Shown piece after piece: positions 37,101-48,083 of a DNA stretch of 64,000 nt (the stretch's first letter is position 1; each line of letters opens with the position of its first letter). Position numbers and translations under genes: made by a program. Under the pieces are notes generated by a model that saw only the letters and a program-made list of their open reading frames with translations, was not told the DNA's origin and searched no databases. The stretch comes from Uloborus plumipes (taxonomy: Eukaryota > Arthropoda > Arachnida > Araneae > Uloboridae). The stretch is from contig JAXGGA010003042.1 of NCBI GenBank assembly GCA_038373865.1, forward strand, positions 45,901 to 109,900, read 5' to 3'.

Positions 37101-37323
37101 TTCTTCACTTAATCTTCAAACAGACTATTCTTGAACTGCAGCCGCTTCGAGTTGTTTTTCATTAGGAAGAACGCTAAAAACTCCCCTTTTGCTAGATTTG
37201 TGATGAAACCTCACGGATACTTTATTTTGACTAGTTGAAATCTCCTTTTTAAGCAAGAATCGGCTGGTGAGGATACTTTTTCCTTTCAGCAACTTTCGAT
37301 CAAAATGCTCAAAGTAAATAAAT
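34185..37323. other. no gene seen
   Basis: About 3.1 kb of AT-rich sequence. Short frames at 34106-34303, 34762-34953, 34997-35188, 35217-35414 and 36219-36437 show no domain. A small hairpin at about 36241-36271 pairs AGCCGAAGC with GCTTCGGCT. No mobile-element ends were recognised. Confidence 0.4.
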
Positions 37324-39575
37324 TCATTGTTTAAAACAATTAAAGGATATTGTTAGTTTTATACAAAATAAAGGTCCAAGAGAATTTTTTTAACAGAAAA
37401 TAGAAGAAAAAAGTTACAAATGCAATTTCTTTTCACTTTTCAAACTTTGGAGTACCGTAAAATGGGGTGTATAGGAACAGCGGGGTCAATCGGAACAAAA
37501 CTTCCCGACCGTACAAAGAAATTCTTCATAAATATACTATTGAGTATTTTTCGCCATGAATTTTTTTTTTTAGAAAGGTAAGATAATAGGAAGTAGGAAA
37601 AAATTACTTTTGTCAATCTGGCAATGCTACTGGCTTCTAAAGAGGACTGCACGTTGAATGCTAGAAAACATCACATTTTCATAGACTGCAAAACTTCATA
37701 TGCAAGAACAAACCTTCTTATATTTAAAAACTATGAGTGGTATGTTTCAATTATACATGTATCTGAACAACAGAATACCACATTAGAATTTACATTTTTT
37801 ATAAATTGTGTCATAAAAGTGAAGAATTCTGAAAAATGCCATAGGAAAAAAATTTGCGGGGTGAATCGGAACACTTAGTTCTGTTGTTCCAATTCAAACT
37901 TATTTGAAGGAAGCTGTTTGAAAATCAAGATTCTAACCCTAATTTTTCTAATCAAGACAAGGACAAGGATTTATTACTGTTTATCCCTTCTCGTGAGCAA
38001 CTAGATCTTAGAATGACAAAAGTTGCAGATTTCAAAAGATTTTTTCTCCAGGAGACTTCTTTTTACTTAAAATAAAAGGGGGAAAGTCACATAGACTTTA
38101 TGTAGTAAACGTCCAGCACACAGACAGTGATGAATAAGCAAAAAAATCTTTCAGGACAATCCCCGAAACCCAGAAATTTCAAAAAACTAAAGAAAAGGTA
38201 GAGTTCATCCCAGGAGATGTTATGAAAAAACTTAAGCCAAGTCACAATTGCAAGTTTTAAGGACAAGTACATATTTGTGGACGATATGAGTGACTTCCAT
38301 TCATGTTAAATCTTTGTATTTCAATTCAAAAGTATTTCTTAAAATTACTTTTCATTTTTCATAAGTTCAAAATTATTTTGAATTTTCACAAATTATAAAC
38401 GTTTACTGGTACTGAAATTATACATTTATTTGACAGTAATTATCTGTTCTTATTCTCCCCCATCAATATTAGTCATGTTTGTGAGACCTATTACAGATTA
38501 AATTGAAAAAAATAAAAATTTTAACAAGTGTTCCGATTGACCCCTATCAGCGGGGTGATTCGGAACACCCATAATTTGCTATATATTTTAATAGTAATTG
38601 TTCAAAATCTTTTGTCTTTGCTTGGAATATCAAAAGTAAATCAAGACCGAAGTTTTTATCCAAAAAATAAAATTAAAAAAAAATCTTTTAACTGCTTTTT
38701 TTACAATCAAAGCTGAAAAGTGTTCCGATTAACCCCATTTTACGGTATTCAATTTTTGAATTTGACTTCGGAAACGACGCTTTAACGGTGGTAGCGAATG
38801 AAATTCGGATTTCAACTTATTGAAAAATTAGGCGAAAAGTAATGATTTACATGCAGTAATTAATGTGTTTCGATGAGTGCGATACCTCAACGAAGTCATT
38901 TAACACTAAGTCAGAAGCTTGTACAGTTGTTGGTTGGTTAGTGTGCGGGGGGAGGGGGGGCAGACAAAAGTCGAAGTAGCAGAAGCCACTGAAATTTCCA
39001 TTGTGTGATTTTCATTACCTGGAACTGATTTTAAAAGACTGAAAATGCAAATTGATGACAAGGTAAAGGTAACAGACGAGGAATAAAGCCCATTAAAGGT
39101 CAACAAAATTAACGTTAACGACTCAGAGATGCCGAAACATGGATGCCAATCTTCTTTAACAGTACTTTCATTCGGCTACTGGCCCCACAATTTCTACTCA
39201 AACTTTTCAAAGTTGGCTCTATGCTGTTGGTGTATAAGCTCGGTGTCAATGGTATGTCTTACTTCAACCACAAAGCACTGTTGTACCACCAAGGGAGTAT
39301 TAAACAGAGCCTTGTGAACTTGTGAACAAATGCATGGCTCAATATGCTTTTCTCTGACGTGCCCCGTTTTCTGTTCATACTGATAATTCGGCGTATTTTC
39401 ATCTGGAGGGAACATACCACTAAAAATACCACTACGTTCATACGCGGAAAGATTTGGTGGTGCAGGAATGATAGTTATTTGCTGCAAGTTCAGACTCTGT
39501 TTCCCACTTCCTAGGGGCACGACAATTCTTTGTTGTTAACATACTATGTACCATTGACAATGAGCCTAAATACCT
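37324..39575 (+). pseudogene. old Tc1 relic, left arm of an inverted pair (X2 inside)
   Basis: Outside the X2 insertion (37455-38745) this sequence follows Tc1 element A: the end region (AAAACAATTAAAGGATATTG at about 37332), the leader with GAATTTGAC, the start region with TCAGAAGCTTGTACAGTTG, and decayed coding text corresponding to the middle of the transposase (a form of FSDESRF near 39350 and FSSGGN-type text near 39400). Many stops and indels are present. It breaks off about 39575, before the second catalytic Asp. It is clearly more decayed than element A. An inverted partial copy follows immediately at 39588-41450. Confidence 0.75.
37455..38745 (+). mobile_element. X2: 1,291-bp X element inside the Tc1 relic
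   Basis: Ends CCGTAAAATGGGGT are inverted, flanked by TA at 37453-37454 and 38746-38747. The internal GGGGT-NAATC-GGAACA motifs lie at the same relative positions as in X1, and the sequence is nearly the same as X1 throughout, including the transposase-like remnant (about 37917-38306) with the stop after DSDE and the same upstream frame change. The inverted Tc1 relic lacks an insertion at this site, and its uninterrupted text (CTGGAGTATGCTAATTTTGA at about 41329-41348, read inverted) gives the empty site. Confidence 0.9.
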
Positions 39576-39587
39576 ACTGTAGGGAGC

Positions 39588-41450
39588 CATTTTCAGAGAG
39601 TTTGAGTCGAAATTTTGGGGAGTAGCCGAATGAAAGTACTGTTAAAAAAATTGGCATTCATGTTTCGGCATCTCTGAGTCGTTAACTTTAATTAATGACA
39701 TTTGATAACCATTATTCCACGTCTACTACTTGTCATCAATCCCCCCCCCCTTGTCATCAATTTGCATTTTCAGTCTTTTAAAATAAGTTCCAGATCCTGA
39801 AAATCACACAATGGGAAATTCCAGTGGCTTCTGCTACTTCGACTTTTTTCTGGCACCCCACTAACCATCCAACAACTATACAAACTTTGATTTGATTTAC
39901 TGACTTCGTTGAGGCATCGAACTCATCGAAACACATTGATTACTGCAAGTAAATCATTGCTTTTCGCTAAAAATCTCTCAGTAAGTAGAAATCCGAATTA
40001 CATCTTTACCGTAAAATGGGGTGAATCGGAACACTTTTCAGCTTTAATTGTAAAAAAAGTAGTTGAAAGATTTTTTTTTTAATTTGATTTTTTCGGTAAA
40101 AACTTCGGTCTTGCTTTGCTTTTGATATTCCATGCAAAAACAAAACATTTCGGACAGTTATTGTTCATATATATAGGAATTTAGGGGTGTTCCGAATCAC
40201 CCCGCTGATAGGGGTCAATCGAAACACATGTTAAAATTTTTACTTTTTTCAATTCAACCTGTAATAGATCTCACAAACATGAGTAATATTGATGGGAAAG
40301 AATAAGAACTGATAGTTACAGTCAAATAAAAGTTTATTTTCTATACCAGTAAAGGTTTATAATTTGTCAGAATTAAAAATAATTTTGAACTTATGAAAAA
40401 TTAAAATTAATTATAAGAAATGCTTTTGAATTAAAATACAAAGCTTTAACCTAAATTGAAGTCAGTCACATAGTACACAAATATGTACTTGACCTTAAAA
40501 CTAGTAGTCGTGGCTTGACTTAAATTTTTTCATAACATCTTCTGGGATGAACGCTGCCTTTTCTTTAGTTTCTTAAAGTCTCTGGGTTTTGGGAATTGTC
40601 CTGTAAGATTTTCCCACTTATTTATCACTGTCTGTGTGCTGGACTTTTGCTACATAAAGCTTGTATGACTTTCTGCCATGTATTTTAGGTAAAAAGAAGT
40701 CTCCTGGAGCAAAAATCTTTTTAAATCTGCAACTTTCTATCATTCTAAGTTGCTCACGAGAAGAGATAAACAGTAATAAATCCTTGTTCTTGTCTAGACT
40801 AGAGAAATTTGATTTAGAATCTTGATTTTTCAAACAGTTTCCTTTAAATAAGTTTGAACTGGAACAACAGAATCAAGTGTTCCGATACACCCCGCAATTT
40901 TTATTTCCTATGTCATTTTTCAGTATTCCTCATTTTTTTTGACACAATTTTTAAAAAATGTAAATTCTAATGTGGTATTCAGTTGCTCAGATACATGCAC
41001 AATTGAAACATACCACTATTAGGTTCAAATTATAAGAAGGTTTGTACTTGCATATGAAGTTTTGCAGTCTATGAAAATGTAATGTTTTCTAGAATTCCAC
41101 GTGCAGCCCTCCTTATAAGCCAGTAATGTTGTCATATTGACAAAAGTAATTTTTTCCTACTTCCTATGATCTTATCTTTCTAAAAAAAATTAATGGCGAA
41201 AAATACCCAATAGTATATTTATGAAGAATTTCTTTGTACGGTCGGGAAGTTTTGTTCCGATTGACCCCGCTGTTCCTATACACCCCATTTTACGGTACCG
41301 TTAAAGCGTCGTTTCTCACGTCAAACTCAAAATTAGCATACTCCAGAGTTTGAAAATTGAGAAGAAATTGCATTTGTAACTCCTTACTTCCATTTTCTGA
41401 TTTTAAAAAATTACCTTTTACCTATAATGTATTATATTAAAATTTGTTTA
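39588..41450 (-). pseudogene. old Tc1 relic, right arm of the inverted pair (X3 inside)
   Basis: Read on the minus strand, this repeats the left arm from its terminal region (about 41450) through the leader, the start region and the phrase ACTTTCATTCGGCTACT, breaking off at about 39588 (CAAACTCTCTGAAAATGGCT). It therefore holds less of the transposase than the left arm. The two relics point toward each other with a short spacer of remaining left-arm sequence (about 39232-39587). Divergence between the arms is considerable, so the inverted pair is old. Confidence 0.75.
40009..41295 (-). mobile_element. X3: 1,287-bp X element inside the inverted Tc1 relic
   Basis: Inverted CCGTAAAATGGGGT ends are flanked by TA at 40007-40008 and 41296-41297. 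It is the most diverged of the four X copies (for example GATCTGAAA-type text is altered, and the remnant reads NQDSKSNFSS and SREQLRMIES). The stop after DSDK occupies the same position as the stop after DSDE in the others. Its site in the host relic (after AACGG, before AAGATGTAATTCGG) is intact in the left arm as ACGGTGGTAGCGAATGAAAT, so X2 and X3 are independent insertions. Confidence 0.88.
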
Positions 41451-42242
41451 ATAATTTGAAATTTAAAAAAAGACACAACAGTAGCAGCTGTTAATACAGG
41501 TCAGCCCACTACTGAAGGCTTGTCCTTTGAAAAGTTTAATAAAGTTGTAGATGGCGAGAGGGATCTCATTCTTTGAGCAGAGTACGCTTTCAATCTCGAT
41601 GGGAGGGGGGCAACCTAGGTTTCTTGATTAATATTTGGACGTAAAGATAAGTAAATCCGTATTATTGCGTTCAAATAATATCTACGATGAAGATATTAAC
41701 TGATTGTTATGCATTGAACACTAAAAAACTGTAGAACTTCGATTTTGCGAAACTCTTTTAACTTAAGTCAGTTTTATTAAAATTCATTCTTCTGTTAGTA
41801 AACAATTGAATGCAATGCCACCAGAGGTAAACATTTCTATTGTAGGTACCTAACCATATGTGTATTAGTATCATTTCTCGCCCCCCCCCCCCCCAGCCGC
41901 AAGCTCACCAGTACATTTCAGGAACACTTTATGAGTGGTTCCATGTCACGCAGTGGTTCACTGCACACTGCACTTTCAATTTCAGCATTAGTTATGAAAT
42001 TTTGACAATTATATATAAAATTTTAGCCATATTTGACCGCGCTCAAATAGTATCAAAATACTCATTATTAGTGAGGTAAACTCAAAAGTCATATCATCCT
42101 TAATCCTTTTTTTTCCCCAAAAAAAACTATGAAATACCGCTAAAACAAATGTTTCACTATAACTATGTGTCATAAATTTATTATAAGAACTATTAATAAG
42201 TTTTCAGGCCTAGAAAATCGAAAGACCACTTGTTTTGATCAC
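41451..42242. other. no gene seen
   Basis: AT-rich sequence with a 14-base C run at 41881-41894. The last eight bases (TTGATCAC, 42235-42242) are the target duplication of element Z. Confidence 0.5.
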
Positions 42243-42849
42243 TAGGGTGGAGCGAAAAAAATGAATTTTTGATTTTCGTAAACGGGTACCTTTCATTTAC
42301 TGTGAATGAGGATAAGTAACAATTCTGTAAAATATTTCACTTTTGCGACGCAATCTTTAGTCTGCGCATTTGGCCTAAAGTTTTGAAAATTTTTATTTTT
42401 TTTTAGATTCTTCAATTTTTTTTTTAAATATTGCAAATGAAAAAACTAGTGACTGGTGGTTATTAAATGAAAGAAAAAGGTTTGAAATATACAAGAAATT
42501 TTTTAAAACCATTTTAGATTATGATTTCAGTCTGCGCATTAGGCCCAAAGTTCATCAAATTTTCAGAAATTTCCGATATTTTCAATATTGAGCAGAAACT
42601 TTATAATTCAATATTTCCTCTCAATAATTACTTAAAGTGCCTTCGAAACATTTTCTTAATCATTTTGTTGTTTTTTTGAACTACTCAACTCTTTGCTTGC
42701 TCATTGAAATTACCCAGGACTCACCACGAGGAAGTGGCAGCACTTTGGGTGCCACCCGAGCTCCCCTTGCTTCTAACCAATGAGAGCACACATTAACATT
42801 TCTTAGCCAAGTCAGGAACAATAAATTGTTTCTTTGAGTAGGATATTGT

Positions 42850-44330
42850 TTTCATTGGTTTTGATGGATGCACTACAAAGACAGGAAAATACAAAGGTGT
42901 AATACGGAAACTGGAAGAAAAACTTGGTAGACCTCTGTAATGGGACATTTGCCAATTACATTCGAATGACCTTAATTTGCTGCATTTTCTGCAAAAGCTA
43001 GATGGACTTACCAGTGGACCAAAGTGATTTTTGGGCCTGTTGGACGAAGCTAAACAACATGTTATACTTTCAAATCAGTTCAATATGAACCTGTAGAATT
43101 TGTCATTGATCAGATTGATTTTTACAATAAAAATGATTCAAGTACTGAGCAACAGTAACTTCATGAGATAAGCAAGGTAATTTAGACTGGAAAAATATCC
43201 AAAAAAATATGAAACTGAAGTCTAAGAAAACTTTCCCAAGCCAGATGTTGACTACAGTTAACATCTGACATAATCTTTAGATTATAATTTTTAAAAGAGT
43301 TCATAACTTTCGCGGTAAAAGTGTCCTTGCTCTTTTAGGATGAAGTGCAGACGGTACTAATTTAGCTATGAATTTGTGTGAGATTATAAAGATTATCTCT
43401 CCGGGAAAAAGCAGAAAATTGTATTCACATCTATTCAAAACAATGTATACTTTGCACCCAAGAAATATGCTGTTATCGATATCTATATATATATATAAAT
43501 GGATGTATGTATGTTTGTTCCTTATACAAATCCACAGTTTTCGTCGGATTTTCAACAAACTGGGCACAGAGGTTCCTTGATGCATTAGAATTCACATAGG
43601 CGGGGGTTTTGAAATTTAAAAAAAATCCAAAAAGCTCATAATTCAAATTTTTGTCTCAAAATGGCCATTTTCTTTCAATTTTGAATAGATAGAGTAATAG
43701 AGATAAGACTTTAAGCATACAAATTGATAAAATGTAACACATTTAAATAGGAGTATTTTCCAACAAAGATTACGATTAACAATGATTTATCAATTTAAGG
43801 TTCAACAATGTTTCATTTTAGCATGAAATAAGTTTTTATATTTCCATGTGGATAGAATTCATTCAAATATTTTTAGAGCTATGTTGTATTAATAAGCACC
43901 CGGGAAACGCCGGGAAATAATCTAGTTAGTTCATAAGAGAAAGCATATAAAGAAACTTGTTTTAAAAGACTAGAAAACAAACAAGCAAACAAGTGAGAAC
44001 GCTTCAGATCCCAAAAATAGATAAAAGTCTATTTTTATACATTACATACATAAATTAAAAGTCAGTATACATCGATATGATTTCTTGTCATGATGTGGAA
44101 ATTACAAAGCCACCTTTTGCAGATAATTTAACGCAATATTTACAAAGATTATGGAAGCTGAGAATTTAAATATGATTTCTGAATGCTCTCTCTTTAAATT
44201 GCCATTCAAGACTCAATCAGTTGAAAGAGCTGTCAAATAGGTCACAAGCTTTTCAAAATTGGAAAATAATCACAGGAAAAGAAAAAGTTTAGTAAAAACC
44301 AGGATATCTGACACAAATATTTGATCAATT
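42850..44330 (+). pseudogene. decayed transposase-like gene of element Z
   Basis: On the plus strand the text IGFDGCTTKTGKYKGVIRKL, EEKLGRPL, stop, WDICQLHSNDLNLLHFLQKL, DGLTSGPK is readable from about 42862. After a frame change come IFGPVGRS and YEPVEFVIDQIDFYNKNDSS. Further on, LTTVN followed by LxxIY-like text (about 43247-43290) and VYFAP (about 43445) are visible. After the Helitron, FKLPFKTQSVERAVK, a stop, and VTSFSKLENN appear at about 44196-44270. These blocks, in this order, resemble a large family of unannotated arthropod and cnidarian proteins that I recall carrying 'LHxNELPLRHLF', 'ARWLTTANR' and 'CHTQAVER' blocks. That resemblance is from memory and unverified. Several stops and frame changes make the gene dead. 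No standard hAT dimerisation region was recognised. Confidence 0.6.
43482..43925 (+). mobile_element. Helitron-like non-autonomous element (444 bp)
   Basis: The 5' end is TC followed by a TA microsatellite and ATGGATGTATGTATGTTTGT. The 3' end is CTAG, preceded by a short hairpin (CCCGG, loop GAAACG, CCGGG) eight bases upstream. The base before TC is A and the base after CTAG is T, which is the Helitron A-T insertion rule with no target duplication (family knowledge). It has no TIRs and lies within the remains of the Z gene, so it inserted after Z. Confidence 0.72.
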
Positions 44331-45127
44331 TACAACACAAAGGAACAATTTAACTGTGAAAGAGTATCTAAGAAATATAAATGCGTGCTCGCATTGGTTG
44401 GAAGGAAGGGTTCACGTGTAGGACTAGAAGGGCGGTCATCTCCTCGTGGTGAGTCCTGGGTAGTTCCACACAAGCTAGCGAAGAGTTTATGGCTTCAAAG
44501 TAATAACAAAATGAATAAAAATAGGTTTGAAGACATTTCAAGCGAATATTGAGAGGAAATACTGAGTTAAAAAATGTTGAAAATATCAGAAATTTTGGGA
44601 AATTTGATGAACTTTGAGCGTAATGCACGAACTGAAATCATATTCTAAAATGGTTTTTAAAAATTCCTTGTATATTTCAAACCTTTTTCTTCCATTTAAT
44701 AACAACTCGTCACTAGTTTTATCATTTGCAATATTTTTTAAAAAAATTTGAAAAATCTAAAAAAAAAATCAAAAATTTCAAAACTTTAGGCCAAATGCGC
44801 AGACTAAAGATGACGTCGCAAAAGTGAAATATTTTACAGAATTGTTACTTATCCTCATTCACAGTAAATGAAAGGTACCCGTTTACGAAAATCAAAAATT
44901 CATTTTTTTCGCTCCACCCTATTGATCACACATGTAAGGCTTAAAGTAGTGAAATTTTTCTCAAAAGTGTTAAATAAAAGGATCGAAAGAAAAATATTTC
45001 ATGTTATAATTTAACTTGATACTTAAGTTATATACCTTAACTTTTATCTTTGTCCATTTTGGAGAAAAGAATTGATGTGGTTTTATATAAGATGTCACAC
45101 ACGTAACCAGAGGCTTATCAAGGAGTG

Positions 45128-46661
45128 GGCGAATCGGGCGACCGCCCAGGGGCCTCGCGCCTCCCGGAGCCTCGCCTCTCCACTTTGCCCCGAATTTTTC
45201 TAAATTCGAACTTTGTCCCGAGACAAAATTTTACAAAGTATTCCCGAATCATACAGTTGATAACACTATTTTTTCTCGTCAAAAATTTAAAAAAAACGAA
45301 GGGTCCTTGCTTCGAACTTCTTTCCGATCCAAGGTTTTCCGAACTTTCTGCGCGCTCTCATTAAGGAACATTTTGGACAATTAAAGAACATCTAGGAGCC
45401 CCCCTAACCCGACCAAGGAACAATGTGTCACTATTTTTTTTGAAGGGGATGCCATAGAAGGCATAAGGCCCCCAAAACTGACTAAAATCGAAAACACGGA
45501 TATATTGGTTTTAGAAATTACCAACTGTAACTAAACGAAGTATTTTTTTTTTTACATTCAGGGCCTGATTTAAAGAAAGGCCCGAGAGGCCTGGTCTACA
45601 AAGCTTGATTACTGTCTAGGACCCCTGCTTTTTAGGGGCCCCAAATAGTCAAAATTGATTAAGCGAATGGCTGAAATTGTAAAGTTGACTAGATGGAAAC
45701 CCAAAAGAATACGTAAGCTTATATCATATCGGGAGGGGGAAGGCACGTGCCCCCTCCTCCAACTTGCTGGATACTTACTGTTTTAAACATGAAGTTTTCC
45801 AAAATCAACACGAAAATCATAGCCAGAATATCATTTAAACTATTTTCATTTATTTTATTTTAGTAGAATTCCCACATGTCTGGGATGAGGGAGAGGGGAA
45901 TACAGGGCATCCGTCAAAAATTTCAATGTTTGACACCTGAATGTTTCCATTGTTACCCACAGCCAGAATTACCGTCTGGAAGAGTGTTTTGGTCAAAAGA
46001 TTCCTTAGGATTCCCGATCATGTTAAATGCAAGGCCTCTAGGGGATGGTCTCCTCCTCGCTGCGCCAGATTTTATCTTGACCTTCTCCATATTTGTTGTT
46101 ACTAAAATAATAATTTTAGAAGTGGCGGGGTTCGTATGCTCTACCAAAACTCCTTCGTTTAAGTTTTCTTTTTTCTATATTTCTTCTCCTGAAACAAATC
46201 AACTGCCCTAAAAAAGTTGCACTAATGGGTGCAAGATCATGCCTTAATGCAGTCTTAACTTAATGCACAGCCGATATCTTACAGCGTAATATCAATAAAA
46301 TTTTGAATGAAAAAGTATTTATTTGCAGTTTTATAAGTTATAAATTTATTTCATAGCTCATCAAAATATTGTGACAAAAAGTTAATTATATCAAGCATAT
46401 AAAAGTAATTCAAACTACCCCAAAATATATATAATTATTTCATATTGTATATTTTAGCTCAAATATTTTTTTTAATGTATAAAATTTTAAATTTTATGAT
46501 TGACAACAAAAACGAGAAGTTTTCTTTTTTTATTATTATTTTTTTCTACATAGAATAGATGAATAACTTAAACTGGAATCAATCTTAAAACGGAAAGGAG
46601 GCTTCGGGCCTCGCAAAATTTATTCGCCCAGTCTTAATTTTGTTCTAGCTACGGCACTGCA
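45128..46661. repeat. G/C-rich composite repeat
   Basis: The left part (GGGCGAATCGGGCGACCGCC, GGGGCCTCGCGCCTCC) and the right part read inverted (GGGCGAAT, GCGAGGCCCGAAGCCTCC) are imperfect inverted counterparts, which suggests an old element with eroded ends finishing at CTAGCTACGGCACTGC. Phrases built on AGGCCC/GGGCCT recur inside. Copy A of repeat Q (45715-46150) lies within. Open frames here (45125-45364, 45876-46211) are unrecognised. Confidence 0.45.
45715..46150 (+). repeat. repeat Q, copy A
   Basis: It aligns by eye with 57285-57790 over several hundred bases. Shared landmarks in order are the GCACGTGCCCCCT / GCACGTTCCCCCC region, AACGAAAATCATA-type text, TCAATGTTTG, GCCAGAATTACCGTCTG, TTAGGATT, ATGTTAAAT and the GCCTCTA phrase. 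No protein was recognised in either copy. Confidence 0.7.
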
Positions 46662-47746
46662 CGTAACACTTTTGCGTGGTTTTCTCTAAATGTTGGATTT
46701 TTACATTCAAGTGTAAAGGAGGAGACTGTTTTGAATAATTCACCTGAAAATATTGCATACTGGTCTTATAAATATGCCTCAGTGAAAAAACTGAAATTTA
46801 GTTTGATGTGTTTGTAAGCACTTAAAGACGGTTCTACTTTAAAAAAGAGAAAAACCTTACAAGGAAGAATTTTTCATTTCCGAATGCCTAACGATAAATG
46901 TACATAATTTTTGTCTGCATATTTGCCCAACAAGAGATTGGTGACAGGGTAGAAGAAAAAGCAAAATCTTTGGTTTGGCAGAAAAGTACAAATGAACTAG
47001 GAAATAAAACTTTAGTCATCAACTGATTTCATTAATACAATAATAAAAGATCATTCGCCTTCAACTGAAGTATTTATATCAAATTGATATTGACTCGTAG
47101 TTACACAAGATAACCTTTGGAAAAACGTAAAAGACATTACAGGTATCCAAAACATGAATGTTATGTCAGCTATGAATGGCAAAATTATGGCACGCAGAGG
47201 CAGATGTTTTGCACCAGGTAGGAGAGAGACTTTTCGTAATATATCCAATGAAATAAAGAGTATTACTTAGCTACGAGTAGGTGAGTGGTGATTAGTTGTA
47301 TAGACCGAAGAAATCATATCCACGCAGCTTCGAAGATGGGAAATAGAAATTTTAGATATGGTCTCTTAAGGAAATTGGTTGGCCAGACATTTTGATTAAG
47401 CGACAAAACATTAAAAAATAAAAATCATAAATTGTAGTTGACACCAGAAGTCCCCCCCCCTCCCCTCTCTCTCTCTCTCTCCTCCACACAAACACACACA
47501 AGCGATGGTATACCCCTTCGATTATTACGAGCATCTCCGCCTCGGAAATGAGATCAAAAAGCCTTTTTAAATGAATCCCCTTCAAAAAAAAACAGTCAAT
47601 GGCACTCTCTGCACCATGAAACCACCTTTGTATGCCCCCTCCCAGTTTACACACATTGACACTTTTAGTTCATGTGATACAAAATTGACTCAAATAAACC
47701 ACATTTTGCTATGAAAATATGTCGACACATGTAGAAAAAAAACATA
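46662..47746. other. no gene seen
   Basis: AT-rich, ending in a C run and CT microsatellite at about 47452-47482. The minus-strand frames at 47051-47248 and 47352-47654 are unrecognised. Confidence 0.4.
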
Positions 47747-48083
47747 GTCGGCCACCTTGTCTAGCAGTCAAAGACGTCTGACCGTTATGCGGTGGCAGCG
47801 GGTTCGAATCCCGGCTTGGGCATAGACGTACGTTCTCTCTCTCTCCTGTCATTGTCATTTCTGTGTGTGAAAGAGTTATGAATGGATGCCTACCCTATAA
47901 ACGGGTCCCTATGGCATGCGTGGTGAGCTAAAATGGTACTCCCCCTTAATGGTGTTCATAAAAACGGAAGCCGTACCTATCCTGCCTTAAATCGAGTAGA
48001 TTTCATCTTCTCGGGCTCGGATACCAGGGTGGTATCAGAAACAAAAAAAAAAACAAAAACAAAAAAAAAAAAAAAAAAAAAAA
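47747..48083 (+). mobile_element. tRNA-derived SINE, copy 1
   Basis: The head is tRNA-like: an A-box-like stretch (TTGTCTAGCAGTC) followed by a good B box (GGTTCGAATCC, 47801-47811), about 75 bp in all. A non-tRNA body of about 210 bp follows, then an A-rich tail with interspersed C (about 48041-48083). Structure and tail are those of a tRNA-derived SINE transcribed by RNA polymerase III (family knowledge). A second, shortened copy with the same head lies at 62894-63055. The open frame at 47933-48124 reads through the tail and is not a gene. Confidence 0.82.

Larger units (their letters stand above)
42243..44921 (+). mobile_element. Z: hAT-like element with long TIRs (2,679 bp)
   Basis: The ends TAGGGTGGAGCGAAAAAAAT are inverted copies, and the similarity continues inward for about 550 bp (42243-42793 and 44378-44921), into CTCACCACGAGG and ACCAATG(A/C)GAGCAC. 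TTGATCAC flanks both sides (42235-42242 and 44922-44929), an 8-bp duplication. An 8-bp duplication with TAGGG ends fits hAT (family knowledge), although such long TIRs are unusual for it. Between the arms lie a decayed gene (42850-44330) and a Helitron-like insertion (43482-43925). Confidence 0.82.

Noticed and set aside
45876..46211. 111-codon frame in repeat Q
   Set aside because: The counterpart region in copy B (57285-57790) does not keep the frame.
47747..47822. Possible tRNA gene
   Set aside because: The A and B boxes are tRNA-like, but the segment continues into a SINE body and A-rich tail, a second copy exists at 62894, and a full cloverleaf could not be drawn.
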